Shown: positions 17,790 to 26,067, numbered from the stretch's first letter. The stretch: 64,000 nucleotides of DNA from Deltaproteobacteria bacterium (GCA_029261795.1 JAJDAP010000082.1:20937-84936), one strand, 5' to 3'. The notes: generated from the letters alone by a model not told the origin. A program made the numbers and translations.

Positions 17790-18059
17790 CTAACCGCCTG
17801 CGACGGAAGAGATGATGTCGATGGCATCGCCCGGCTCGAGCGGAGTCGAGAGGACGTCGCCGGTCAGCTTGTCACCATTGCGAAACCAGGTGGCGAACTT
17901 CCGCAAGCCGCCCTTGGCATCGAGGACCAGCGGACCGAAACCCGGATACTTTGCCTCAACGCCCTGCAAGCACTCGAGCAGGGTCGCTCCATCCACGTCG
18001 ACTTCGCTGGCACCCCCGGTGGGGCCACGATAGGGCGGCGGAATCTGGATGATCGGCAC
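17790..18059 (-). CDS. MoaD/ThiS-family sulfur carrier
   Basis: The protein has 89 residues ending SSVAGG; the terminal Gly-Gly is the site that is adenylylated and thiocarboxylated. LEPGDAIDIISSVAGG matches the MoaD/ThiS beta-grasp C-terminus. It probably gives sulfur to the pterin cofactor of the downstream AOR, 44 bases away. AGGAG precedes ATG 18059. It is the first gene of the operon MoaD-AOR-MoeA-MoeA:PBP-RNA methyltransferase. Confidence 0.85.
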   Translation of the reverse strand: MPIIQIPPPYRGPTGGASEVDVDGATLLECLQGVEAKYPGFGPLVLDAKGGLRKFATWFRNGDKLTGDVLSTPLEPGDAIDIISSVAGG

Positions 18060-18229
18060 TTCGCTCCTCTGGGTCGGCTATCGGGGTCGGCTGTCTCGAA
18101 CTGCGCTCGTGCTCTGTTCGGGCGGGGACAGCCGGAGCGCCCGGAATTGTAGCGGCACCCCGGCGAGTTGGGGTGGATTCCGCATCCGTGCCAGGCCCGT
18201 TGCTTGGCCGCGAGGCGCCCGACCCCCGC

Positions 18230-18235
18230 TATGAT
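18230..18235 (+). promoter_or_regulatory. -10-like box close to a start codon
   Basis: TATGAT lies eight bases before the GTG at 18244. No Shine-Dalgarno fits between them, so the transcript may be leaderless. Confidence 0.45.
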
Positions 18236-18243
18236 CGGGCGCC

Positions 18244-19245
18244 GTGCCCGCCCGCAGCCACCACCCTTCGTGCGTCCTGGTTCCCCTGGCCGCCGCCCTG
18301 CTGCTATCAGCGACGGCGCTTGCCCAGGTTGGTCATCCGAGCGCCGGTCGGCCCCGCGCGGTCCATGAGCGCCTGGATGCCGCTGACCGGGTGGTCCGGG
18401 TCCGAATCGGCGCCGTCAGCGAGGGTCGGATCGCCGTAACCGAAGCCACGGCACTGGTGGGCCAGGCCGAGGCGCCCTTCGAGATCAAGCGTTCGCCCCT
18501 GCGTCCCCACCCGCTCGCCGAGGGCGATCGCGCCATCCTGTTCCTGCGCGGTGCGCGGCCTCCCTACGTATTGGTCGACGAACCCGGCGAGGTGATCCGC
18601 CTGGTCGACCCCGAAGCCCATCGAAACGGAGAGCGACGCTGGAGCGAAGCGATCCAGGCACTCGCAGCTACGCGGGAGGCCTCGGCCAAGCTGGCCGAGA
18701 CTTATCTCGATTGGATCGACGGCGGCCCGGGTAGCTTGCGTTCGCTCGGGGCCAATGGCGTCATCGCCGTGATCGAGCAAGATGCGGCCTTGGCTGCTGG
18801 TGTCGGGGCCGAGCGGGTGCCTCACGCCGTGGATCCGGTGGCCGTGATCGAAGCACGGCGGATCTCGGCACAGCTGGCCGCGGCCAGTCCCGTCAGCGCC
18901 GGCGCGCTCTGCGAAGTCGTCGCTCATAGTGCGACGCCGCTCGATGCAGCGCTGACCGAGATCACGCTCAGGGCCTGTGGCGGGGTTCGCTCTCCGGCGG
19001 CGGTGACGCTGTTGGAACGCGCCGCGACGCACCAGGACGCCGCCCTGCGCGGGGCCGCCGCCCGCTCGCTGGCGTTGATCGCGGCGGGCGCACCCGCGCC
19101 GACCCTCGCCATCGCGAAGCGTCTGGCCGAGAACGACCCGGACAATGCCGTGCGCCGAGCGGCCGAGCGGATGCTGCGCAATGCCAGCCGACCCCACCCG
19201 CGCAAGCGCCGTGAACCCGCTGTAGAACCCGCGAAGGCGCACTGA
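18244..19245 (+). CDS. Secreted HEAT-repeat-like protein
   Basis: The protein has 333 residues. The N-terminus has a signal peptide (VPLAAALLLSATALAQ). The middle is beta-rich; residues about 235-310 form short helical pairs (SPAAVTLLERAATHQDAALRGAAARSLALIA...NAVRRAAERML) like HEAT repeats, and the C-terminus is basic. No catalytic motif is visible. It is divergent from the W/Mo operon. The function is unknown. Confidence 0.6.
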   Translation: MPARSHHPSCVLVPLAAALLLSATALAQVGHPSAGRPRAVHERLDAADRVVRVRIGAVSEGRIAVTEATALVGQAEAPFEIKRSPLRPHPLAEGDRAILFLRGARPPYVLVDEPGEVIRLVDPEAHRNGERRWSEAIQALAATREASAKLAETYLDWIDGGPGSLRSLGANGVIAVIEQDAALAAGVGAERVPHAVDPVAVIEARRISAQLAAASPVSAGALCEVVAHSATPLDAALTEITLRACGGVRSPAAVTLLERAATHQDAALRGAAARSLALIAAGAPAPTLAIAKRLAENDPDNAVRRAAERMLRNASRPHPRKRREPAVEPAKAH

Positions 19246-19263
19246 CCGGGGCGACGGCTTTCG

Positions 19264-20436
19264 TCAGCTGACGATCCCGGTCTCCCGCAGTTTGGCGATC
19301 TCGGCCTCACTTCGGCCGAGCCCACGGAGAACCACATCGGTGTCCTCTCCGAGCGTTCGTGCGGGATGGCGGATCTCGGCCGGTGTCTTCTCGAAGCGCG
19401 CCGGCGGCCGCGGCTCACGAATCCGACCCATCACCGGATGATCGCTCTCGACCATCGTCTCGTTGGCGACGACCTGCTCGAAGTCCGGCACCTCTTCGGG
19501 CCGCAGGATCGGACCGCAGGGGACCTGGGCTTCCGCCAGGCGTTCGATCAGTTCCGCGGTCGAGAGTTCGTCGTTGCCCTCGCTGAGCGCCTCGCGAAAC
19601 TCGGTGAGGTTGGCGAGGCGCGCCTCGGTCGTCGCGAAGCGTGGATCCGCCAGCATTTCCTCGCGCCCCATCGCGATCAGCAGGCTGGTCCATTGCTGCT
19701 CGGTCACGGCGGCGACGGTGGCGAAACCGTCCGCCGTCTCCGTCGGAAGATAGGTCTGGGAGATCGGCGCCAGGATCGTGGCGTCCTCTTCCAGCAACAT
19801 CGTGTTGGCATGCCCGTCGGGCCAAAGGAAGGAAATGCCCGCGTCGAGCATCGAGAGTTTGAGGTGCTGGCCACCCGTGCCGGTGTTGCGGGCGAACAGT
19901 GCCGCCGTGATCGCCTGGGCCGTCATCACCGCTGTGATCTTGTCGCACCAGGTCTGGCGCATGTATTCCGGCGGATCTGCCTGCACGTAGGCGGCCCCGG
20001 TCATCCCCTGGAGAATGTGATCGTAGGCCGGCCGCGTGGCGTAGGGACCCTGCTCACCGAAGGCGGTGAGCTAGACATAGATCAGGTCCGGGTTGTCCGT
20101 GCGCAAGACCTCCTCGCCGAGCCCCATCCGATCGATCACGCCATGTCGGAAGTTCTGGATGAAGACATCGGCATCGCGAACCAGCTCGCGCACGATCTCC
20201 TTGCCGGCTTCTTCGCGCAGGTTCACGACGACGGATTTCTTGCTGCGATTGCAGGAGGCGAACAGCGCCGTCATGCCGGCCCGATGGGAGCCGAGGAAGC
20301 GCATGATGTCGCCGATTCCCGGCGGCTCGATCTTGACGACGTCGGCCCCCTGGTCGGCCAGGATCATCGTGGCGTAGGGCCCCGTGATCATGGCCGTCAG
20401 GTCGACGATCTTGATTCCCTCGAGCGCTCCGGACAT
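19264..20436 (-). pseudogene. CaiB/BaiF (family III) CoA-transferase, interrupted by an amber codon
   Basis: One 391-codon frame encodes a complete family III CoA-transferase except for a TAG at 20073-20071. The 121 residues before it (MSGALEGIKIVDLTAMITGP...DLIYV) and the 246-residue downstream open frame, joined by 22 readable codons (LTAFGEQGPYATRPAYDHIL), are in the same frame. Relatives have Ser at this place, so TCG to TAG is the likely change. The conserved PAYD segment lies after the stop, so the short product should be inactive. It is a recent pseudogene, a sequencing error, or a readthrough case. Such enzymes move CoA between carboxylic acids. Confidence 0.85.
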
Positions 20437-20519
20437 GTGAGTCCTCCTCTGCTGGGGCGCATGATGACGCAGGCGGGCGGCGCTTGCGCCCGATCGTTCG
20501 AGAGCAGAGCCTCTGGGGC

Positions 20520-20876
20520 ATGGAGTTCATGCTGAGCCTGCTGGGCTTCGCCGCCCTGACCCTTGCCATCCTATTCGTCGGCTTGATGGCGCTCGTTTAC
20601 GCGGGTTCGCACATCGCCGGCCGGATGGCGGAGTGGATCTTCGACCTCGTCGTCCCGGCGCGGCCGTCGCGGATCGGAGCCGACGGCATGATCGGGCAGC
20701 GGGCGACCGTGGCCGCTTCGTTCGCACCCTTGCCAGAAGGCGGTTCCGTGGGAACCGTACGGGTCTCGGGGGAAACCTGGAATGCCCGCTGCGAAGCGGA
20801 TTCCATCGTCCCGAATGGTGCGGCGCTACGCGTCGCGGCCGTCGACGAGTTGCTCCTGCTCGTCGAGCGGGTTTGA
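20520..20876 (+). CDS. NfeD-like protein
   Basis: The protein has 118 residues. One N-terminal transmembrane helix (LSLLGFAALTLAILFVGLMA) is followed by a short linker and an OB-fold (GMIGQRATVAASFAPLPEGG, GTVRVSGETWNARCE) typical of NfeD C-terminal domains, which partner with membrane proteases or SPFH proteins. No SPFH partner adjoins. ATG 20520 or 20532 could start it. It is divergent from the CoA-transferase pseudogene, and its TGA stop overlaps the TTG that begins the acetyltransferase fragment. Confidence 0.65.
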   Translation: MEFMLSLLGFAALTLAILFVGLMALVYAGSHIAGRMAEWIFDLVVPARPSRIGADGMIGQRATVAASFAPLPEGGSVGTVRVSGETWNARCEADSIVPNGAALRVAAVDELLLLVERV

Positions 20877-21144
20877 CGCGATGGCCGGAGTCGCTCTGGC
20901 TCTTCGAGGACCATTCGACCCGGGAAGCGTTCGTCTACGACGTGGCCGTCGACGAAGCCGAGCGCCGCAAGGGCCACGCAAGGGCCACGCCACGGCCGCG
21001 CTGGCACGGGTCGAAGAGAAGCTTCGCCGCGGCGGCTGCCGACGCATCGGACTGAACGTGTTCGAGCCGAACGCGGCCGCCCAGGCCCTTTACCGGAACC
21101 TCGGCTATGCGACCGCGGCTCGCTTCATGAACAAGCCCCTCTAG
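20873..21144 (+). pseudogene. GNAT acetyltransferase fragment with an 11-bp duplication
   Basis: The remains read ESLWLFEDHSTREAFVYDVA...RRKGHA in one frame and TAALARVEEKLRRGGCRRIG...ALYRNLGYATAARFMNKPL in another. These are the acetyl-CoA-binding core and C-terminus of a GNAT enzyme. The frame breaks at a tandem AAGGGCCACGC copy near 20969-20990: removing one 11-base unit restores GHATAALARVEEKL. The N-terminal half of a normal GNAT is also missing. It is therefore a decayed or mis-sequenced gene. Confidence 0.75.
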
Positions 21145-21151
21145 CCCTCCT

Positions 21152-21559
21152 CTAGCCCCTACGCGCCATCAGGCTGCGGCTCGTCATCCTTCGGATGCCG
21201 GCGGCCTGGAGCACGGCCCAGAGAGCCACGAACGCGGCGACCAGGAGGGCGACCATGTCCCCTGTGCCGTTCAGGACATCGCCAGCCACGATCGGAATCG
21301 TCCCGACGACCCACAGGGCATCGGCCACGACGACGCCCCAGCCAAGCGCTGGCGAGATGACGATGCAGGTCGAGAGCCACACCAGGAAGCCTGCAAAGAC
21401 CAGGAGGTTCACGGCGAGCGCGGGAAGGAAGGCCGGATCCGGAATTGCGAGTGCGTTCGCCAATGAGCTCCCGCCGATCAGGGCGGCGATGGCACACGCG
21501 CTGGAGAAGCTCGCATTGGCCCGGAGTGCGAGACGTAGGAGGCGATCGTTCGGTGTCAT
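21152..21559 (-). CDS. Four-helix inner-membrane protein
   Basis: The protein has 135 residues and four hydrophobic helices with a basic C-terminus (IRRMTSRSLMARRG). I do not recognise a family. It overlaps the TetR regulator's stop by ATGA and is co-transcribed from the promoter at 22189-22217, so it is probably the regulated target or a coupled partner. Confidence 0.7.
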   Translation of the reverse strand: MTPNDRLLRLALRANASFSSACAIAALIGGSSLANALAIPDPAFLPALAVNLLVFAGFLVWLSTCIVISPALGWGVVVADALWVVGTIPIVAGDVLNGTGDMVALLVAAFVALWAVLQAAGIRRMTSRSLMARRG

Positions 21560-22182
21560 GTGTTGGACTCCTTGGGTCGGGGTTCGGGGGGCGCGCAGGC
21601 GGCGAGCGTCGCGGCCACGGCCGCGCGGGCGCGGTCGAAGGCTGCCGGTTCGTCGAGGAGCTGATGCGACCAGTTCGCCTCGCCCACGTAGGCGTGGAGC
21701 TGGAAGCTGAGCTGATCGGGATCGACGGACGCATCCAACTCGCCCAGGCGCACCGCGAGTTCGGCCTGCTCGCGGAGCTCGGCCAACCAGAGCTTGCAGA
21801 GGCTGGCCAGCTGCTCGCGGATCCGGCCCGGGCGCGAGGCGAACTCGCTCGAGGCGGCGTCGAAGAAGCAGCCCCCCCGGTACACGCTGTGTTCGACGTG
21901 ATCGATCCAATGCGCGACCAGGGCCTGGAGGCGCGGGAGACCCGCCGGAGCCTCGCTGGCCCGGGCCAGCACCGCAAGCTCGAAGGCTGCAGCGGCATGG
22001 TCGACCACTGCCGCCTGCAAGGCTTCCTTGGCCCCGAAGTGGGCGAACAGGCCGCTCTTGCTCATCTCCACGTTGGCGGCCAGGGCGCCGATCGAGAGCC
22101 GATCCAGACCCTCGGCGGAGGCGAGATCGGCAGCGGTGGCGAGGATCTCGAGGCGGCGGGGCTCAGGATGGGGACGCGGCAT
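21556..22182 (-). CDS. TetR/AcrR-family regulator
   Basis: The protein has 208 residues. The N-terminal DNA-binding domain reads RRLEILATAADLASAEGLDRLSIGALAANVEMSKSGLFAHFGAKEAL, cut here only as segments: AADLASAEGLDRLS and EMSKSGLFAHFGAKE are the characteristic helices. The rest is the ligand-binding domain. ATG 22182 lies just downstream of a -10 box, and the inverted repeat at 22198-22227 covers its promoter, which fits autorepression. The only other gene in the unit is the small membrane protein. Confidence 0.88.
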   Translation of the reverse strand: MPRPHPEPRRLEILATAADLASAEGLDRLSIGALAANVEMSKSGLFAHFGAKEALQAAVVDHAAAAFELAVLARASEAPAGLPRLQALVAHWIDHVEHSVYRGGCFFDAASSEFASRPGRIREQLASLCKLWLAELREQAELAVRLGELDASVDPDQLSFQLHAYVGEANWSHQLLDEPAAFDRARAAVAATLAACAPPEPRPKESNT

Positions 22183-22188
22183 GGCGCT

Positions 22189-22217
22189 ATATATAGCACG
22201 ATCGTTCGTTCTTTCAA
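22189..22217 (-). promoter_or_regulatory. Promoter of the TetR unit, leaderless layout
   Basis: On the minus strand TTGAAA (22217-22212) and TATATA (about 22195-22189) are spaced 16-17 bases. The -10 ends only 6-8 bases before the ATG at 22182, so transcription would start at or next to the first codon. There is no Shine-Dalgarno. Confidence 0.65.
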
Positions 22218-22227
22218 GAACGATCGT
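22198..22227. promoter_or_regulatory. TetR-type operator
   Basis: ACGATCGTTC (22198-22207) and GAACGATCGT (22218-22227) are perfect 10-base arms with a 10-base spacer. The site covers the -35 element of the TetR promoter and faces the DHH-phosphoesterase gene on the other side, so the regulator probably represses its own unit and possibly affects the divergent gene. Confidence 0.7.
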
Positions 22228-22334
22228 ATGTGATACTTGACCATAGGTTCCGGGGCCGGCGCGTCGACTCACGGCCCAGGCAGCGGGGCCTCCCGAATAA
22301 CCGGGAGGAGTTGGCCCGACTGGAGTTGGTTAGA

Positions 22335-23783
22335 ATGCAGCGCCTGTGGGCTCCCCCTTCGGGACTGGCCTGCGGCGATGGGGATCCGATGGGTCGTCGA
22401 TTCATCGTTTGCGATGGCGCCGAGCTGGCAAGGCTCTGGGCGCGCATCGGCTCGAGCGAGAGCGAAGAACTGACGTGGGTGCCGCGTGAGGACGAGACTC
22501 GTGCGCGTCCGCCCGGATTCCATGCACTCCCTGGCGGCCTCTCCGCTGACGCGATCACCAAACTCGACCCGAAGAGCGGCGACGAGTTCGCGCTGATCTC
22601 GGATGAAGGCCCGTTCGTGCGCGCTGCGGTGTCCGCCGTGCATGCGGCGGCCCCGGATGCGCCCGTCCTGGTGATGTCGGACAGGCTCGACGACGATGAC
22701 CTTCCCGAGCATCCGTGCCTGCGACGGACCGGCCTGCGCACGCAGATCCGCGACGACGTGGACCACGAGTTCGCCCACCTCGGCAACCTGCACCGTGTGG
22801 TCGAACTCCGGGAACTGCTCGGCGCCCGCGACCGGATTGGCATCCTGCTCCAGCCGGACCCCGATCCCGATGGCATCGCGGCCGGTCTCGGCTTGCGCGC
22901 CGTCCTCGGTCGCAAATCCCCGACCGCGCCGCTGATCTCGTTTGGTGCGATCACCCGGCCCGAGAATCAGGCCATGGTGCAGGCGCTTGGTATCGACGTT
23001 CGCGTCGTGACGCCGGACGAACTCGACGAGTTCGACGCGTTGGCCCTCGTCGACGTGCAACCGAATGTCTTCGGCGAGAGCCCGCCGGCCCGGGTCTTGA
23101 GCGTCGAAGCCGTGATCGATCATCACCCGGAACGCACCGGCTACGACTCGATCTTCAAGGACATCCGCGTAAGCTACGGGGCCACGGCTTCCATGCTCAT
23201 CGAGTACCTCGAGGCCGCCGGGCTCGAGATCCGCCCCAAGCTCGCGACGGCCCTGCTCTATGGCATCAAGAGCGATACGCAGTTGTTGGGTCGCGATACC
23301 AGTGCGGCCGACATGCGCGCTTTCGCGACGGTTCACCAGCGCCACAGCCCAGCGCTGCTCCGTCGCATCGAACGCCCGGCCCTGCCCTGGGACGGGTTGC
23401 GAGCACTCGGCCGCGCACTCGCGCGCACCAAGATCGATGAGGGCATCCATCTGCTCGTGCTCGGACGCGTTCGCGAAGACGTCATTCCCCAGGTCGCCGA
23501 GCTGGGGCTCCAAGCCGAGCACACCGAGTGGGCGATTGCCGCGGGTACCGTCGGCAGCAACCTGGTCTTCTCGGTACGCAACGTCGGGTATGTCCGCGCG
23601 GCGGGCGAAGTCGTGCGCGCCGTGGTCGAGGGCCTCGGGGTCGGCGGCGGCCATCGCTCGATGGCCAAGGGCATCATCCCGCTGAAGGCCTTCCGCGAGG
23701 TCTACGGTCGCGCCGATCAGAAGACCATCAGCACGGCACTCTTCGAGGCTTTCGTGAAGGCGATTCACGAGCCGAAGGAATGA
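22335..23783 (+). CDS. DHH/DHHA1 phosphoesterase with an N-terminal extra domain
   Basis: The protein has about 482 residues. The DHH domain has PDPDPDGIAAGLGLRA, VDVQPNVF, VIDHHPERTG and YGIKSDTQLL, and the DHHA1 domain ends with GVGGGHRSMAKG. These match NrnA-type enzymes that degrade short oligonucleotides or pAp. About 150 residues before the DHH domain resemble a nucleotide-binding (RCK/TrkA-like) domain (RRFIVCDGAELARLWARIG). I use ATG 22335 with GGAG upstream; ATG 22389 is the alternative. Its stop overlaps the PCD gene (ATGA). Confidence 0.85.
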   Translation: MQRLWAPPSGLACGDGDPMGRRFIVCDGAELARLWARIGSSESEELTWVPREDETRARPPGFHALPGGLSADAITKLDPKSGDEFALISDEGPFVRAAVSAVHAAAPDAPVLVMSDRLDDDDLPEHPCLRRTGLRTQIRDDVDHEFAHLGNLHRVVELRELLGARDRIGILLQPDPDPDGIAAGLGLRAVLGRKSPTAPLISFGAITRPENQAMVQALGIDVRVVTPDELDEFDALALVDVQPNVFGESPPARVLSVEAVIDHHPERTGYDSIFKDIRVSYGATASMLIEYLEAAGLEIRPKLATALLYGIKSDTQLLGRDTSAADMRAFATVHQRHSPALLRRIERPALPWDGLRALGRALARTKIDEGIHLLVLGRVREDVIPQVAELGLQAEHTEWAIAAGTVGSNLVFSVRNVGYVRAAGEVVRAVVEGLGVGGGHRSMAKGIIPLKAFREVYGRADQKTISTALFEAFVKAIHEPKE

Positions 23784-24091
23784 AGTTCCCGCTCCTCGAC
23801 GAGAGCGCGCTCGAGGCCGCGCTCGCCAGCCTCGATGGCTGGACGGTCGAGGCTGGCAAACTGCACAAGCAGTTCACCTTCACGGATTTCATCGAAGCGT
23901 TCGGCTTCATGACGAAAGTGGCCATCGTCGCGGAGGGCCTGAACCACCATCCCGAGTGGTTCAACGTCTACAACCGCGTCACCGTCGACCTGACGACCCA
24001 CGATTCCGGCGGCATCACCGCGAACGACACGGGCCTCGCCACGCGCATGAACGAACTGGCCGGTAGCGAGTCGGCGACCGCGCAGCGATGA
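23780..24091 (+). CDS. phhB: 4a-hydroxytetrahydrobiopterin dehydratase (PCD/DCoH)
   Basis: The protein has 103 residues. The active-site segment is GLNHHPEWFNVYNRV, followed by VDLTTHDSGGITANDTGLA, both diagnostic of pterin-4a-carbinolamine dehydratase. It recycles the pterin cofactor of aromatic amino acid hydroxylases, or serves in pterin metabolism where such enzymes are absent. It is coupled to the DHH gene through an ATGA overlap. Confidence 0.92.
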   Translation: MKFPLLDESALEAALASLDGWTVEAGKLHKQFTFTDFIEAFGFMTKVAIVAEGLNHHPEWFNVYNRVTVDLTTHDSGGITANDTGLATRMNELAGSESATAQR

Positions 24092-24132
24092 AGCTCCCGC
24101 CTGCGACGTTGGGAGCGCTGGAGCACAAGCGT

Positions 24133-24138
24133 TAGTCT
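24133..24138 (+). promoter_or_regulatory. -10-like TAGTCT box close to a start codon
   Basis: TAGTCT ends six bases before ATG 24145; TTGGGA stands 18-19 bases upstream as a possible -35. The distance implies a leaderless transcript. Confidence 0.45.
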
Positions 24139-24144
24139 CGAGGG

Positions 24145-24384
24145 ATGCGCGGCCGCTACTCCCTGACCGATCACGTGCTGACGCGGCTGGTGGGTGTGCT
24201 CATCCTCGCCGCGACGCTGGGGCCCTGGATCCAGGACAGCAGCCTCAGCCCCGGCACGCAAATCATCGAGACCATCGCGCTCTCGTTCGGGATCGGCGTC
24301 GCGCTCCTCGGCGCGGTCGAGGGGGTCGCTCACGGAATTCGCATCTTCGTCATCCCGCGCGGTCCCGAAGATCCGCCGCGCTAA
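24145..24384 (+). CDS. Small two-helix membrane protein
   Basis: The protein has 79 residues with two hydrophobic segments (LVGVLILAATLGPWI and ALSFGIGVALLGAVEGV). I recognise no family. It has its own -10-like box and codon use like its neighbours, so it is probably real. Confidence 0.55.
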   Translation: MRGRYSLTDHVLTRLVGVLILAATLGPWIQDSSLSPGTQIIETIALSFGIGVALLGAVEGVAHGIRIFVIPRGPEDPPR

Positions 24385-24393
24385 CTTCGCGCG

Positions 24394-24456
24394 GTGACGA
24401 TCCAGGATCTCGGCAGCATCGGCGAACTCATCGCGGCCCTCGCGACCGTGGCGCGC
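24394..24456 (+). pseudogene. Remnant: first 20 codons of a lost small membrane protein gene
   Basis: GTG 24394 begins MTIQDLGSIGELIAALATVA, which I recognise as the conserved start of a widespread family of small membrane proteins (usually continuing with a long helix and QIRxNT). After 20 residues the frame turns into antisense of the aldo/keto reductase 3' end. The rest of the gene is missing, so a deletion joined it to the reductase gene's end. No intact copy is in the window. Confidence 0.6.
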
Positions 24457-24459
24457 GCT

Positions 24460-26013
24460 TCAGACCAAGGTCAACAGATCGTGCGCTCCCGCCAGCCGCT
24501 CCTGGATCGGAATCCCCACCGGGCAGGAACCCGCGCACGGCGCGGCGCAACCGACACAGGTCGAGGCGTTCTTCTCGAGCTTCGCGTAGAGGCGCATCGC
24601 CTCTTTCTCGTCGCCGTAGTCCTCGAAGTACATGCGATGGCGCAGGATGTCGTTGATCGCGAGCTGCTCGCTGCAACTCGACAGACAGACGCCGCAGTGC
24701 GGCGCGCAGTGGGTCCCCGCGATCTGGCGGTCGTACTCGCCGAGGAGGGCCGTGTCGTCTGGCGTCAGCCGCTGACCTGAAGCCCGCAGATACTCGTCGA
24801 CATGCTGGAATTCGAAGAACGAGATCACGGCGGCGGAAACGTTGGGGTTGGAAAGCACCCACTTGAGCGCAGCCTGGCTGTAGCTTGGCGCCTGCTGTTG
24901 GAAGTCCGCCAGATTCTCGTGCTTGGCGCCCTTGAGCGTCTTCATGGCGATCACGCCCATGTCCTGCTCGTCGTGCGCGCGGTCGATCAGACCCGGAATG
25001 CTAGGCCAGGCTCCGTGATGATAGGCGAGCATCATCACATCGAAGCGGCTGGACTCGACGGCCGCCGTCGCGACCGCCGTCAGGTTTGGTGTGTGCGATG
25101 AGAAGCCGAGATTTCGAACCTTGCCTTCTTCCTTCAGGCGGTCGAAGGCTTCGTGCAGATTCTCGTCCATCAATCGATCGACCGAATCGCAGGAATGCAC
25201 GTGGGCGAGATCCGCATGGTCGGTTCGGAGCCGGGTGAGGCTCTCCTCGATGATGCGCTTGTAGTCGGCCACCGGGGTGCCGGCACCGAGATGGCCCCAC
25301 GGCGTACAGAACTTGGTGGCCACGAAGACTTCGTCTCGACGCCCCTGGATCGCCTCACCGACGACGGTCTCGCTTCCAGTTGCCGAGTAGTCAGGCGACG
25401 TATCGATGTAGTTGACGCCACGATCCAGCGCGCGGCGGATCACATCCACGCCCTTCGATCCCTCGAGGCGACCCACTCGACCCGAGCCGAGCACGACATC
25501 CGAGATGCGCCAATCCGTGCGGCCGAGGCGCCGATAGCCGGCATCAGGATCGACACGCGCGCCCTTCCATTCATCGAGATAGTTCTCGTGATGGGTCGGC
25601 ACCTTGGCCTGCACGTGCTTGTTGACTTCGATCCAGCCCGACGGCGCGCGTCCCCAACCGAACGCCCCACGCAGCACCGCGACACCACCGGCCAGAACCG
25701 AAGCGCCGACGCCCGCGCCCACGGCGAGCGCCCTGCGGCGGCCGGCATCCGGCGCCTGGTCACTGGAGCTGCTTGCGAAGCGGCCCGCGAGCACGCCGAT
25801 GAAGACGAGACCGAGCACGATGTAGAAGAGCCCGGCCATCGCGTTGTTGCCCGCCAGACCCGTCGCCTCGAATAACGACTGGATCGCGCTCCCGAAGGGA
25901 TAGGCCGTCCAATCGAGCCCGATGAACAACTCGTAGGCGAAGCCGCCGAGTGCGAAGAATCCGAACAGCCCGATACCCAGGACCCAGGCCGCAATTCGCA
26001 GGGATCGATTCAT
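24460..26013 (-). CDS. Membrane-anchored aldo/keto reductase with Fe-S domain
   Basis: The protein has 517 residues in three parts. Residues 1-120 hold about three membrane helices including RRRALAVGAGVGASVL. Residues 150-440 are an aldo/keto reductase barrel (YRRLGRTDWRISDVVLGSG, YIDTSPDYSATGSE, VATKF, LAHVHSCD). The C-terminus carries THCAPHCGVCLSSC and TCVGCAAPCAGSCPVG, two cysteine clusters of ferredoxin type. A family of AKR proteins with a C-terminal 4Fe-4S domain is known; the extra membrane part suggests electrons from a membrane carrier rather than NADPH alone. GGGAGGG precedes ATG 26013. Confidence 0.85.
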   Translation of the reverse strand: MNRSLRIAAWVLGIGLFGFFALGGFAYELFIGLDWTAYPFGSAIQSLFEATGLAGNNAMAGLFYIVLGLVFIGVLAGRFASSSSDQAPDAGRRRALAVGAGVGASVLAGGVAVLRGAFGWGRAPSGWIEVNKHVQAKVPTHHENYLDEWKGARVDPDAGYRRLGRTDWRISDVVLGSGRVGRLEGSKGVDVIRRALDRGVNYIDTSPDYSATGSETVVGEAIQGRRDEVFVATKFCTPWGHLGAGTPVADYKRIIEESLTRLRTDHADLAHVHSCDSVDRLMDENLHEAFDRLKEEGKVRNLGFSSHTPNLTAVATAAVESSRFDVMMLAYHHGAWPSIPGLIDRAHDEQDMGVIAMKTLKGAKHENLADFQQQAPSYSQAALKWVLSNPNVSAAVISFFEFQHVDEYLRASGQRLTPDDTALLGEYDRQIAGTHCAPHCGVCLSSCSEQLAINDILRHRMYFEDYGDEKEAMRLYAKLEKNASTCVGCAAPCAGSCPVGIPIQERLAGAHDLLTLV

Positions 26014-26067
26014 GGCGATGCCCTCCCGGCGGCGAGTATACGCAAGTCCCCGAAGCGCGTTCGGAGG

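Noticed and set aside
15877..17793. A 638-codon plus-strand frame opposite AOR
   Set aside because: It is an antisense shadow of the AOR gene, low in complexity and without recognisable domains.
22269..23768. A 499-codon minus-strand frame opposite the DHH gene
   Set aside because: Shadow of a GC-rich gene; no motifs, while the plus strand carries all DHH signatures.
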